A DNA stretch of 64,000 bases from Mesorhizobium sp. C432A (GTDB taxonomy: Bacteria; Pseudomonadota; Alphaproteobacteria; Rhizobiales; Rhizobiaceae). The position numbers were made by a program, and so were the translations under genes. Position 1 is the stretch's first letter, and every line of letters starts with the position of its first letter. This document shows, piece after piece, positions 1 through 7,647 of the stretch. The stretch covers positions 3,141,001 through 3,205,000 of the forward strand of contig NZ_CP100470.1 of the NCBI RefSeq assembly GCF_030323145.1, read 5' to 3'. The notes under the pieces are model-generated. The model did not search any database and was not told where the DNA came from. It was given only the letters and a program-made list of their open reading frames with translations.

Positions 1-419
1 CCCTTGCCTCGCGCGATCATGTTGCGGGCGACCGCCTTGCCGGCATGGAAGGCGCCGGAGACATTGGTCTTGAACAGCCGCTCCCACTGCTCCTCGGGAA
101 AGTCCTCGAGCGGGGCGCGGAACTGCACGCCGGCATTGTTGATCAGGATGTCGATGGCGCCGATCTCGGCCTCGATGCGGGCGACATCGGCATCGACCGC
201 GCGAAAATCCGTCACGTCGAAGGTCGAGGGGTGCGCTTTGAAGCCGGCGTCGCGCAAGCCGGCGACGGCACCGGCAACCTTGCCGGCATCGCGGCCGTTG
301 AGCACGACACTTGCGCCATGCTCGGCAAGGCCGCGCGCCAGCGCCAGGCCGATGCCCTGGCCGGAGCCGGTGATCAGCGCCAGCCGGCCGTTGAGCTCGA
401 ACAGGGATTTCGATGTCAA
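1..419 (-). CDS. SDR oxidoreductase, gluconate 5-dehydrogenase-like (partial, C-terminus off the left edge)
   Basis: About 139 N-terminal residues of a classical short-chain dehydrogenase are present. The cofactor motif TGSGQGIG lies about 20 residues in, and NNAG follows near residue 95; the catalytic Tyr-x-x-x-Lys lies outside the window. The opening (SLFELNGRLALITGSGQGIG) and the later VQFRAPLEDFP stretch resemble gluconate 5-dehydrogenases, which interconvert gluconate and 5-ketogluconate. The family match is seen; the substrate is inference. No in-frame ATG was found, so I chose the TTG at 419, 38 bp after the permease stop; the start is uncertain. The gene is last in the visible ATPase-permease-SDR operon, which suggests that importer A brings in a sugar acid or polyol that this enzyme oxidises. 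Confidence 0.75.
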   Translation of the reverse strand, partial: MTSKSLFELNGRLALITGSGQGIGLALARGLAEHGASVVLNGRDAGKVAGAVAGLRDAGFKAHPSTFDVTDFRAVDADVARIEAEIGAIDILINNAGVQFRAPLEDFPEEQWERLFKTNVSGAFHAGKAVARNMIARGK

Positions 420-457
420 GGCAACGGTTCCAGCCGGAAGGTTCAGTCCAAAAACAT

Positions 458-1456
458 TCAGTCATTGCGCCTGAAGTTGCGGATCCGGTCGAACAGCACC
501 GCGAGCAGGATGGCGCCGCCGATGAACACGCCTTGCCAGAAAGCATTGATGCCGAGCAGACCAAGGCTGTTGCGGATCACTTCGATGAGCGCGGCACCGA
601 CAATGGCGCCGAAGGCGGTGCCGACGCCGCCGGCGAGATTGGCGCCGCCAATGACCGTGGCAGCGATGACCTGCAGTTCCATGCCGGTTCCGAGATTGGT
701 GGTGACGGCACCCAGCCATCCGGTCTGGATGATGCCGGCAATTCCCGCCGCCAGCGCCGAGATCATATAGACGGCGACCTTGATCTGCTTGACGGGAACG
801 CCGGTCAGCGTCGCCGCGTGCTCATTGCCGCCAATGGCGAAGATGTGGCGGCCAAACTTGGTCCAGCGCAGCGTGAATCCGGTGATCAGCGCCAGAAGGA
901 TCATGTAGAGGACCGGATTGGCGATGCCGAACACCCACGCGCCGCCGCCCAGCGCCAGAAGCTTGTCGTGATCCGGGCCGAACTGGAAGACGACGGTGTT
1001 GTTGGAGGCGACCATGGCCAGGCTGCGGGCAATCGACAGCATGCCGAGCGTCACCACGAAGGGTGGAAAGCCGAGATAGGCGATCATGATGCCGTTGAAG
1101 GCGCCTATGGCGAGCGCGGTGGCGATCGAGGCGAGGATGCCGACTTCTATGGAGTAGCCGGCATGCATGGTGACGGCCAGCACCATCGACGACAGGCAGA
1201 GCACCGAACCGACCGACAGGTCGATGCCGCCGGTGATGATGACGAAGGTCATGCCGAGCGCGATGATGGCGACGAAGGTGATGTTGCGGGTGATGTTGTA
1301 AAGGTTCTTCGACGTGGCGAAGGCGTCGGTGGCAAAAGACAGGAACAGGCAGGCCAGGATGACCGCGATCACCACCCAGAAGGTCTGGCTGGCAAACAGT
1401 CTTGCCGGCAAGGATTGCTGTTTTTGTTCGATCGGCTGGTCAATTGTCAGTGCCAT
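458..1456 (-). CDS. CUT2-family sugar ABC transporter permease (importer A)
   Basis: This 332-residue inner-membrane protein is hydrophobic through most of its length, with about 8-10 predicted helices. It carries the RbsC-type signature GGIDLSVGSV near residue 75 and an IGGANLAGGVGTAFGA loop towards the C-terminus, the conserved BPD_transp_2 pattern. It would form the translocation channel for a monosaccharide or sugar acid with the ATPase encoded 41 bp upstream. The length is normal for the family. The ATG start opens a hydrophilic 20-residue N-tail before the first helix. The substrate cannot be read from the sequence. Confidence 0.9.
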   Translation of the reverse strand: MALTIDQPIEQKQQSLPARLFASQTFWVVIAVILACLFLSFATDAFATSKNLYNITRNITFVAIIALGMTFVIITGGIDLSVGSVLCLSSMVLAVTMHAGYSIEVGILASIATALAIGAFNGIMIAYLGFPPFVVTLGMLSIARSLAMVASNNTVVFQFGPDHDKLLALGGGAWVFGIANPVLYMILLALITGFTLRWTKFGRHIFAIGGNEHAATLTGVPVKQIKVAVYMISALAAGIAGIIQTGWLGAVTTNLGTGMELQVIAATVIGGANLAGGVGTAFGAIVGAALIEVIRNSLGLLGINAFWQGVFIGGAILLAVLFDRIRNFRRND

Positions 1457-1497
1457 CGTCGACCTTCATGTGCTGTGCGTGGTGAAATTCGCTGAGA

Positions 1498-2238
1498 TCA
1501 AACCTGTTCGATGGCGCCGGTGATCAGCCCGGTGACTTCCTCGGGCGAACTTGACGCAATCGTCTTGTCGGCGACCTTGCGGCCGCGCCGCATGACGATG
1601 ACGCGGTCGGCGACGGTGAACACGTCAGGCATGCGGTGGCTGATCAGCACCACTGCGATGCCTTGGTCGCGCAAATGGCGGATCAGGTTCAGCACTTCGG
1701 CGACCTGGCGCACCGAGATCGCGGCCGTCGGTTCGTCCATCAAAACGATCTTGGCCTGCGACAGCATGGTGCGGGCAATCGCTACTGCCTGGCGCTGGCC
1801 GCCCGACATCTGCTTGACGAGGTCGCGCGGACGGGTCTCGGACTTCAACTCGGCGAAGAGTTGGCCGGCGCGCTTGTACATGGCGGCATAGTCGAGGATG
1901 CGTAAAGGGCCGAGGCCGCGGCGCAATTCACGGCCGAGATAGACATTGGCGGCGGCGGTCAGATTGTTGCACAGCGCCAGGTCCTGGTGGACGATCTCGA
2001 TGCCGTGCTGGCGAGCTTCCGCCGGCTTGTGCAGGATCAACTCCTTGCCGTCCATGCGCATGACGCCATGGCTGGGGCGGAAATTGCCGGCGATCATCTT
2101 GACCAGTGTCGACTTGCCGGCGCCGTTGTCGCCCATCAGGCCGACCACCTGTCCGGGCTCGATCGACAGCGATACGTCGTTGACCGCCTGGATGGCGCCG
2201 AAATGCCTCGAGATATTGGTGAGTTCGAGAACCGCCAC
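1498..2238 (-). CDS. CUT2-type ABC transporter ATP-binding protein, single NBD (importer A)
   Basis: This 246-residue protein is one complete nucleotide-binding domain: Walker [10 protein letters not shown] at 36-44, signature MSGGQRQ around 144-150, Walker B VLMDEP at 165-170 and an H-loop ISHR near 200. Most CUT2 importers use a double-NBD ATPase of about 500 residues; the single-domain form resembles FrcA-like proteins and would work as a homodimer. It is the first gene of the minus-strand operon and is transcribed away from its binding-protein gene across a 466-bp shared promoter region. Confidence 0.9.
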   Translation of the reverse strand: MAVLELTNISRHFGAIQAVNDVSLSIEPGQVVGLMGDNGAGKSTLVKMIAGNFRPSHGVMRMDGKELILHKPAEARQHGIEIVHQDLALCNNLTAAANVYLGRELRRGLGPLRILDYAAMYKRAGQLFAELKSETRPRDLVKQMSGGQRQAVAIARTMLSQAKIVLMDEPTAAISVRQVAEVLNLIRHLRDQGIAVVLISHRMPDVFTVADRVIVMRRGRKVADKTIASSSPEEVTGLITGAIEQV

Positions 2239-2378
2239 CAGTCTTTGCCTCCCCGTGTTTTGCGACCCGCTGCTGTTCCCGGCGTGAATGCCGGCGCTGC
2301 TTTGGCCCCGCTCTCCCCATCTCCTCCCGGAAACAGCGTCAGCGTTCTTTTACGCAAAAGCCGGCGCTCGTCAATCAA

Positions 2379-2389
2379 TTGTCGGACGA
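2379..2389. promoter_or_regulatory. Putative GntR (FadR-type) operator, imperfect
   Basis: TTGTCGGACGA fits the FadR-family consensus TNGTNNNACNA and differs in one position (G for A) from the perfect site upstream of the 5615/5733 divergon. It is 31 bp outside the next candidate and lies in the shared importer A promoter. Binding by the GntR proteins at 3875 or 6731 is inferred. Confidence 0.45.
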
Positions 2390-2419
2390 ATTGAAGCCTT
2401 GGTTATCCAAAAATCCGTT

Positions 2420-2430
2420 TTGTAGGACAA
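2420..2430. promoter_or_regulatory. Putative GntR (FadR-type) operator
   Basis: TTGTAGGACAA matches TNGTNNNACNA and is palindromic except for one base (A where C would pair with the opposing G). It lies 41 bp from the site at 2379, centre to centre, close to four helical turns, so two dimers could bind the same DNA face. Confidence 0.5.
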
Positions 2431-2704
2431 ATAGCATTGACGTTGGCCGCAAGCCGATATTAGCTAAGCGTCGGAGGAGATTATGCCGATGCCGCTGGCG
2501 GTTAGCCGGGCGGAATCGGCGGAGGTTTATCGGTCGAGGTTGCGGCGCCACCCATGTGTTGAGCCGGGCCAATGCCGCATCTGGAAATGCTTATCGATCT
2601 GTCTTGGCGACACGAGTGCTCGTGAAACGAACCTCGGTCATTAAGCATCCGGTCGATCTGTGTGGCGGGCACGCCGTGTCCGTCTGTTTCAAGGGAGGAC
2701 TGAC

Positions 2705-3694
2705 ATGAGAAAAACACTTTTGCTCGCCGCCGTCGCCGCCATGGCGCTGGGCGCCGGGCCGGCTTTGGCCAAGAAACAGCTCGTCATCGTGGTGAAGGGT
2801 CTCGACAATCCATTCTTCGAAGCCATCCACCAGGGCTGCGAGAAATGGAACAAGGAAAATGCAAGCTCGGAATATGAATGCTTCTACACCGGCCCGGCAT
2901 CGACCTCCGACGAGGCCGGCGAAGCGCAGATCGTTCAGGACATGCTGAGCAAGGCCGACACGGTGGCAATGGCGATTTCGCCATCCAACGCGCCGCTGAT
3001 CGCTCAGACGATCAAGACCGCCAATCCGACGATCCCGATCATGACGCTCGACGCCGATCTCAGCAAGGAAGATGCCGCGCTGCGCAAGACCTATCTCGGC
3101 ACCGACAACTATTTGATGGGTCACAAGATCGGCGAGTACATCAAGAAGGGCAAGCCGAACGGCGGCACGATCTGTACCATCGAAGGCAATCCCGCGGCCG
3201 ACAACATCCTGCGCCGCGCGCAGGGCATGCGTGACGCGCTGTCGGGCAAGGAAGGCCTGGCGGCACTTGCCGGCGAAGGCGGCTGGACCGAAGTCGCCGG
3301 TTGCCCGGTGTTCACCAATGACGACGGCGCCAAGGGCGTGCAGGCGATGACCGACATCCTCGCCGCCAATCCCAAGCTCGACGCCTTCGGCATCATGGGC
3401 GGCTGGCCGCTGTTTGGCGCACCGCAGCCCTATCGCGACCTGTTCGGGCCGCTCAAGGACCGCATCGCCAGCAACGACTTCGTCATCGGCGCCGCCGATA
3501 CGATCGGCGATGAAGTGGCGATCGCCCGTGACGGCCTTGTAACCGCTCTGGTTGGTCAGCGGCCGTTCGAAATGGGCTACAAGGCACCGTCGGTGATGAT
3601 CGATCTGGTCGAAGGCAAGGCCGTCGCCGATCCGGTGTTCACCGGCCTCGACGAATGCACAAAGGACACGGTCGACACCTGCATCCAGAAGTAG
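2705..3694 (+). CDS. Sugar ABC transporter substrate-binding protein (importer A)
   Basis: This 329-residue periplasmic binding protein belongs to the peripla_BP_4 (RbsB-like) family. A Sec signal peptide covers roughly residues 1-21 (MRKTLLLAAVAAMALGAG, then PALA before KKQL). The mature part opens with LVIVVKGLDNPFF, typical of the first beta strand and ligand loop. Cysteines in the mature domain (EYECF, GGTICT, AGCPVF and the C-terminal DECTKDTVDTC) could form disulfides. The start follows GGGAGGA by 5-6 nt; a longer in-frame extension upstream lacks a signal sequence. The gene is divergent from its ATPase and permease and is followed by a hairpin. The ligand is unknown; the neighbours suggest a sugar acid or polyol. 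Confidence 0.88.
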   Translation: MRKTLLLAAVAAMALGAGPALAKKQLVIVVKGLDNPFFEAIHQGCEKWNKENASSEYECFYTGPASTSDEAGEAQIVQDMLSKADTVAMAISPSNAPLIAQTIKTANPTIPIMTLDADLSKEDAALRKTYLGTDNYLMGHKIGEYIKKGKPNGGTICTIEGNPAADNILRRAQGMRDALSGKEGLAALAGEGGWTEVAGCPVFTNDDGAKGVQAMTDILAANPKLDAFGIMGGWPLFGAPQPYRDLFGPLKDRIASNDFVIGAADTIGDEVAIARDGLVTALVGQRPFEMGYKAPSVMIDLVEGKAVADPVFTGLDECTKDTVDTCIQK

Positions 3695-3706
3695 GTTCTC
3701 GATTTC

Positions 3707-3730
3707 GGGGCGCCCTTTGACGGGCGCCCC
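3707..3730 (+). terminator. Strong hairpin after the importer A binding-protein gene
   Basis: GGGGCGCCC and GGGCGCCCC pair perfectly (9 bp) around a 6-nt loop, starting 12 bp after the stop codon. The following bases (GTCTCTTCCC) are pyrimidine-rich but not a proper T-run, so it may be a terminator or an mRNA 3'-end stabiliser. Confidence 0.6.
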
Positions 3731-3874
3731 GTCTCTTCCCGAACGGACGCAACGGTTGGGGCAGCAGGCTCCGGCTTTGACGCGCCTGTAGTTTGGATTT
3801 TTCGGCAACGAGATCGGCGCGCCGTGCAGGTTCGGACCAGTCCGGACGCAGACGGCCGACGCATTGGAACGTGA

Positions 3875-4657
3875 ATGCCGGACGAGAAATCAAAGAAGCG
3901 AACCGAGCGGGCCAAGGCACAAGCCAGCCGCGGTCCGGCTGTCATGCGCAGGGCCGGTGCCGCGCATTTTCCGGGAGCGAGCGTCCATGTCTCGCTGGCC
4001 GGCGAGATCGGCCTCAGGATCGTGCGCGGCGATTATCCGCCCGGCACGATTCTGCCCAACGAGGCCAAATGGGCCGAGACCTTCGATGTCAGTCGTTCGG
4101 CGGTGCGCGAAGCCATCAAGATGCTGATGGCCAAAAGCCTGCTGGCTTCACGGCCCAAGATCGGCAGCTGGGTCGAGCCCAGGGAACGCTGGAACCTGCT
4201 CGACCGCGATGTGCTGGCCTGGTACGCGACCGGGCCGGACCGGGAGGCCTTCCTGCGCACGGTGCAGGAGTTCCGTCACATCATCGAGCCGGAAGCGTCG
4301 GCCTTTGCCGCCACGCGGCGCAGCGACGAGCAGATGGACGAGATCAGCCAGGCCTGTCGTGAGATGGGCGAGGCTTTGAACCTGCAGGAGCGTATCCGCG
4401 CCGATACGCGTTTTCACCTCGCCATATTGCGCGCCTCGGGCAACGATCTGCTGGTGCCGCTTGGCGTTCTGATCGAGTCGGCGCTCGATCATCTCTTTGT
4501 CTTCGTCACACGCGAGACCAGCGATCAGCGGCGGGCGCAGGCGCTGCATGAGGCGATCGAGAAGAACATCCGCCTGCAGCGTCCTGCGGCCGCGCGCAAT
4601 GCGGTGCACAAACTGCTCGCCAACACCGACGATGTTATCGGCCGGTCGAGGCGCTGA
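3875..4657 (+). CDS. GntR-family (FadR/FCD) transcriptional regulator, copy 1
   Basis: This 260-residue regulator has an N-terminal winged HTH at about residues 45-105 (GLRIVRGDYPPGTILPNE, then DVSRSAVREAIKMLMAK). A C-terminal all-helical FCD domain carries the metal/ligand pattern seen in EFRHIIEPEA, DTRFHLAILRASGN and the final HEAIEKNIRLQ. FCD regulators usually sense sugar acids or other organic acids and repress adjacent genes. The first 40 residues are basic and disordered-looking. It is 180 bp after the importer A binding protein and tail-to-tail with the dehydrogenase at 4677. A second, very similar gene lies at 6731. The ATG at 3875 has only a weak ribosome binding site. Confidence 0.88.
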   Translation: MPDEKSKKRTERAKAQASRGPAVMRRAGAAHFPGASVHVSLAGEIGLRIVRGDYPPGTILPNEAKWAETFDVSRSAVREAIKMLMAKSLLASRPKIGSWVEPRERWNLLDRDVLAWYATGPDREAFLRTVQEFRHIIEPEASAFAATRRSDEQMDEISQACREMGEALNLQERIRADTRFHLAILRASGNDLLVPLGVLIESALDHLFVFVTRETSDQRRAQALHEAIEKNIRLQRPAAARNAVHKLLANTDDVIGRSRR

Positions 4658-4676
4658 CACAGGCTTTTCGCCGCCT

Positions 4677-5615
4677 TCAAATCGTCTGCTTCTTGCCGTC
4701 CTTGCTGGGCATCAGGTCGACGCCGTTGACCTTGCCGATATATGTCGCCAGCATCGGCACGAATTGCTCGGCCGGGCCAGTGGCATAGGCACCGGCGAAG
4801 GAGTTCTTGGTGGCGTTGCCGAGCGGGTTGGCGATGCCGGCCGCACCCGCCATCGATTCCAGATAGGTCAGGTCCTTGAAGGCGTTGGCGATGGTGAATT
4901 TATGCGCGTCGCGGTCGCCCTCCAGCGTCCAGCGCATGAAGGTCTGGTAGAAGCCGCAATCCATGCGGCCGTTGCGGATGACGCTGTCGAAACGCGGTGG
5001 CGAGATGCCGACCTTTTCGGCCAGCGCCAGCGCCTCGGAATAGATCGCGGCATAGCCCAGCGAGATGAAGTTGTTGAGCAGCTTCATGCGGTGGCCGTCA
5101 CCTGTATCGCCAATATGGACGATGCGGCCGGCCCAGGTTTCGATGACCGGCTTCACACGGGCAAACAGCGCGTCGGGCGCGCCGACCATGGCGTCGAGCG
5201 TGCCTTCCCAGGCTTCCTTCGGCGTGCGGCTGAGCGGTGCATCGACGAAGTCGACGCCGATCTCCTTCAGTTCCGCCGCCAGCGCCACGGTCGAGACCGG
5301 ATCGGCGGTCGAGCAATCGACGACAACCGAGCCTCTTTTCAGGCCCTCCTTGAGGCCGCCGGGGCCACGGATGATGGCTTCGACCTCGCGCGAGCCGGTG
5401 ACGCAGATGAAGACGATATCGGATGCCGCTGCCACCTCACGCGAGGTGGCCACTTCCTTCGCACCGCGGCCAGCCAAGTCTTCCGCCGGCTTGCGGTTCT
5501 TGCGGCCGAGGAAGGTCAGGCCATAGCCCTTGTCGACGATGTTCTTGGCAATGCCGTGCCCCATCAGGCCAAGGCCGATAAAGCCGATCTTTTCGCTCGC
5601 GGCGGTCGTGGTCAT
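4677..5615 (-). CDS. NAD(P)-dependent beta-hydroxyacid dehydrogenase (3-hydroxyisobutyrate dehydrogenase family)
   Basis: This 312-residue protein opens with the dinucleotide-binding signature GFIGLGLMGHGIAKN and has the substrate-loop region FVDAPLSRTPKEAWEGTL near residues 115-132. The catalytic-lysine segment GDGHRMKLLNNF, near residue 170, is conserved for the family. Relatives oxidise 3-hydroxyisobutyrate, tartronate semialdehyde, 6-phosphogluconate or other beta-hydroxyacids with NAD or NADP; which one applies here is not visible. It starts at ATG 5615 behind AGGA. Reading through further upstream is open but lacks family similarity. It is divergent from the SDR at 5733 with a perfect GntR-type operator between them, so the two are probably co-regulated in one sugar-acid pathway. 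Confidence 0.85.
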   Translation of the reverse strand: MTTTAASEKIGFIGLGLMGHGIAKNIVDKGYGLTFLGRKNRKPAEDLAGRGAKEVATSREVAAASDIVFICVTGSREVEAIIRGPGGLKEGLKRGSVVVDCSTADPVSTVALAAELKEIGVDFVDAPLSRTPKEAWEGTLDAMVGAPDALFARVKPVIETWAGRIVHIGDTGDGHRMKLLNNFISLGYAAIYSEALALAEKVGISPPRFDSVIRNGRMDCGFYQTFMRWTLEGDRDAHKFTIANAFKDLTYLESMAGAAGIANPLGNATKNSFAGAYATGPAEQFVPMLATYIGKVNGVDLMPSKDGKKQTI

Positions 5616-5688
5616 GTCTTGAAGTCCTGTTGCGATGATTGATATTGGGCGCCGCCGTCTTGCGGGCGAGGGTGGTTGCAGAATGCCA

Positions 5689-5703
5689 TATTGTCTGACA
5701 ATA
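5689..5703. promoter_or_regulatory. Perfect 15-bp GntR-type operator in a divergent promoter
   Basis: TATTGTCTGACAATA is a perfect odd-centred palindrome and matches TNGTNNNACNA. It sits in the 117-bp gap between the start codons at 5615 (minus) and 5733 (plus), where one repressor could shut both genes. The two GntR paralogues on either side are the obvious candidates. Confidence 0.7.
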
Positions 5704-5732
5704 CACAGAAATCCTAGGCATTGGAGACGAAA

Positions 5733-6623
5733 ATGACGAAGCGGATCATGTTCACCGGCGGCAGCGGCAAGGCCGGTCGCCATGTCGTGCAATATCTGAT
5801 CGAACAGGGCTGCCAGGTGCTCAACATCGACACCAAGCCGCTCGACAATCCCAAGGTACGCACGCTGATCACCGACATCACCGACAGCGGCCAGGTGTTC
5901 AACGCGCTGTCGAGCTATATGGGTCTGCACGAATTCGACCCGTCGCTGCGCCCGCAGCCGGTCGATGCCGTGGTGCATTTCGCCGCCATACCGCGCATCA
6001 TGATCACGACCGACAATGAGGTGTTCCGCATCAATGCGATGGGCACCTACAACGTCATCGAGGCGGCGGTGAAACTCGGCATCCCCAAGGTGGTGATCGC
6101 GTCCAGCGAGACCACCTATGGCGTGGTGTTCGCCAACGAACCGCGCGACCCCAAATATTTTCCCCTCGATGAAGAATACGACGTCGATCCGATGGACAGC
6201 TATGCTCTGTCCAAGGTCGTCAACGAGCACACGGCGCGCGCCTTTGCGCAGCGCAACGGCACCGATATCTATGCCTTGCGCATCGGCAACGTCATCGAGC
6301 CGCACGAATATTCGCTGTTTCCGAAGTGGTTTGCCGATCCGGGCTTTCGCAAGCGCATCGCCTGGAGCTATGTCGACGCGCGCGATCTCGGCCAGATCAC
6401 GCTGCGCGCCGTTGAAACGGACGGGCTCGGCTTCCAGGTGTTCAACGCGGCCAATGACGATACCTCGTCCGACCTGCCGACAGCGGAACTTTTGAAGCGG
6501 TTTTACCCCGACGTGCCGGTCAAGGCGGAGCTCGACGAACACGAGACGCTGCTTTCCAACCGCAAAGCCAGGGACATGCTTGGCTTCCGTCCCGAGCACA
6601 GCTGGCGCAAATACGTCAAATAG
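5733..6623 (+). CDS. NAD-dependent epimerase/dehydratase (extended SDR)
   Basis: This 296-residue extended short-chain dehydrogenase has the N-terminal Rossmann motif FTGGSGKAGRHV and the catalytic YALSK. The cytosolic fold acts on nucleotide sugars, sugar acids or aldonolactones with bound or exchanging NAD. It lacks the longer C-terminal domain of GalE-type enzymes (about 340 residues), which fits a uronate-dehydrogenase-like or small epimerase role; that is inference. ATG 5733 follows GGAGACGAAA. The divergent partner at 5615 and the shared operator suggest one degradative pathway fed by importer A. Confidence 0.82.
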   Translation: MTKRIMFTGGSGKAGRHVVQYLIEQGCQVLNIDTKPLDNPKVRTLITDITDSGQVFNALSSYMGLHEFDPSLRPQPVDAVVHFAAIPRIMITTDNEVFRINAMGTYNVIEAAVKLGIPKVVIASSETTYGVVFANEPRDPKYFPLDEEYDVDPMDSYALSKVVNEHTARAFAQRNGTDIYALRIGNVIEPHEYSLFPKWFADPGFRKRIAWSYVDARDLGQITLRAVETDGLGFQVFNAANDDTSSDLPTAELLKRFYPDVPVKAELDEHETLLSNRKARDMLGFRPEHSWRKYVK

Positions 6624-6730
6624 GCCGGCCGGGGGCAAGGTTGCGACCTGATCTGTGCACAGCCGCAGCCTTTGCCGTCAACGCCCCGCCCTTTGCTTGA
6701 CAGCTTCCGAAATCCGGACTTTGTGGAGGC

Positions 6731-7507
6731 ATGAGGGACGGAAAGCCGAACAAGGGAAAGATGCCTGAAAAGGCGGCATCCGCAGAGCGCCCGGCGACCC
6801 TTCGCCGGGCTGACGCGGCCCGGATGCCCGGCACCAGCGTGCATGCGTCACTGGCCAGCGAAATCGGGCTTCGGATTGTGCGCGGCGACTATCCGCCGGG
6901 CACCATCCTGCCCAATGAAGCCAAATGGTCTGAAACCTTCAACGTCAGCCGCTCGGCGGTGCGTGAGGCGATCAAGATGCTGATGGCCAAAAGCCTTCTG
7001 GCATCACGCCCTAAAATCGGCAGCTGGGTGGAGCCCAGGGAGCGCTGGAACCTGCTCGATCGCGATGTGCTCGCCTGGTACGCGACCGCGCCCGACCGTG
7101 AGGTGTTCCTGAAGGCGGTGCAGGAATTCCGCCACATCATCGAGCCGGAAGCGACTGCCTTCGCCGCCATGCGACGCACCGAGGAGCAGATGGCCGAGAT
7201 CAGCCAGGCCTGCCGCGAGATGGGCGAGGCGTCGAGCCTGCAGGAGCGCACGCGCGCCGACACGCGCTTTCATCTCGCCATCCTGCGCGCCTCCGGCAAC
7301 GATCTGCTGGTGCCGCTCGGCGTGCTGATCGAATCCGCCTTCGATCATCTGTTCACCTATACGACGCGCGAACTCGACGATCTGCAGCATGCACAGCAAC
7401 TGCACGAGGCGATCGAGAAGGCCATCCGCCTGCAGCGGCCGGATGCGGCCCGCAACGCGGTGCGCAAGCTGCTCGCCAATACCGACGGCGTCATCAACAC
7501 CCGGTAG
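6731..7507 (+). CDS. GntR-family (FadR/FCD) transcriptional regulator, copy 2
   Basis: This 258-residue protein is a close paralogue of the regulator at 3875. From the HTH through the FCD core they share long identical runs, for example SRSAVREAIKMLMAKSLLAS and WNLLDRDVLAWYAT. The first 30 residues and the tip of the last helices differ, so they may share DNA sites but respond to different ligands. It lies 107 bp after the epimerase gene. A short gap ending in TGTGGAGGC precedes the ATG, giving a fair ribosome binding site. Confidence 0.88.
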   Translation: MRDGKPNKGKMPEKAASAERPATLRRADAARMPGTSVHASLASEIGLRIVRGDYPPGTILPNEAKWSETFNVSRSAVREAIKMLMAKSLLASRPKIGSWVEPRERWNLLDRDVLAWYATAPDREVFLKAVQEFRHIIEPEATAFAAMRRTEEQMAEISQACREMGEASSLQERTRADTRFHLAILRASGNDLLVPLGVLIESAFDHLFTYTTRELDDLQHAQQLHEAIEKAIRLQRPDAARNAVRKLLANTDGVINTR

Positions 7508-7638
7508 GATGTGCTGATATTCAGGTGAGGCCGGCCTGCAAACGCCGGCTTTCGCGCTTCACGTACTTAAGTACGCTCCGCTCCGGTTCTCGAAACCCAA
7601 TGTTTTCGGCGCGGCCTGACCTGAATCTCAACACATCC
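7507..7638. repeat. Long hairpin element with 27-bp inverted arms and an inner palindrome
   Basis: The left arm (7507-7533, GGATGTGCTGATATTCAGG onwards) pairs with the right arm (7612-7638) at 24 of 27 positions. Inside lies a second perfect palindrome, CGTACTTAAGTACG (7562-7575). The element fills the tail-to-tail gap between the GntR gene and the oxidoreductase at 7648, and its left arm shares its first base with the GntR stop codon. It could act as a bidirectional terminator; its size and nested structure suggest a dispersed repeat family. Confidence 0.65.
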
Positions 7639-7647
7639 TGCGAGCGC

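Larger units (their letters stand above)
2239..2704. promoter_or_regulatory. Divergent promoter region of importer A
   Basis: This 466-bp noncoding stretch separates the ATPase gene (minus) from the binding-protein gene (plus), so it should hold both promoters. I see two GntR/FadR-type sites here, given as separate entries. The segment 2640-2704 is the leader of the binding-protein gene and ends in a strong AAGGGAGGA ribosome binding site. No convincing coding potential was seen. Confidence 0.7.

Noticed and set aside
3832..3846. Palindrome CGGAC-CA-GTCCG upstream of the first GntR gene as its operator
   Set aside because: It does not fit the FadR-type TNGTNNNACNA pattern of the three other sites, and it does not recur near the second GntR gene. 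It may be chance in GC-rich DNA.
5616..6638. N-terminal extension of the dehydrogenase at 4677 up to 6638
   Set aside because: It would be antisense to the epimerase gene at 5733-6623, and it would add over 300 residues not found in this family.
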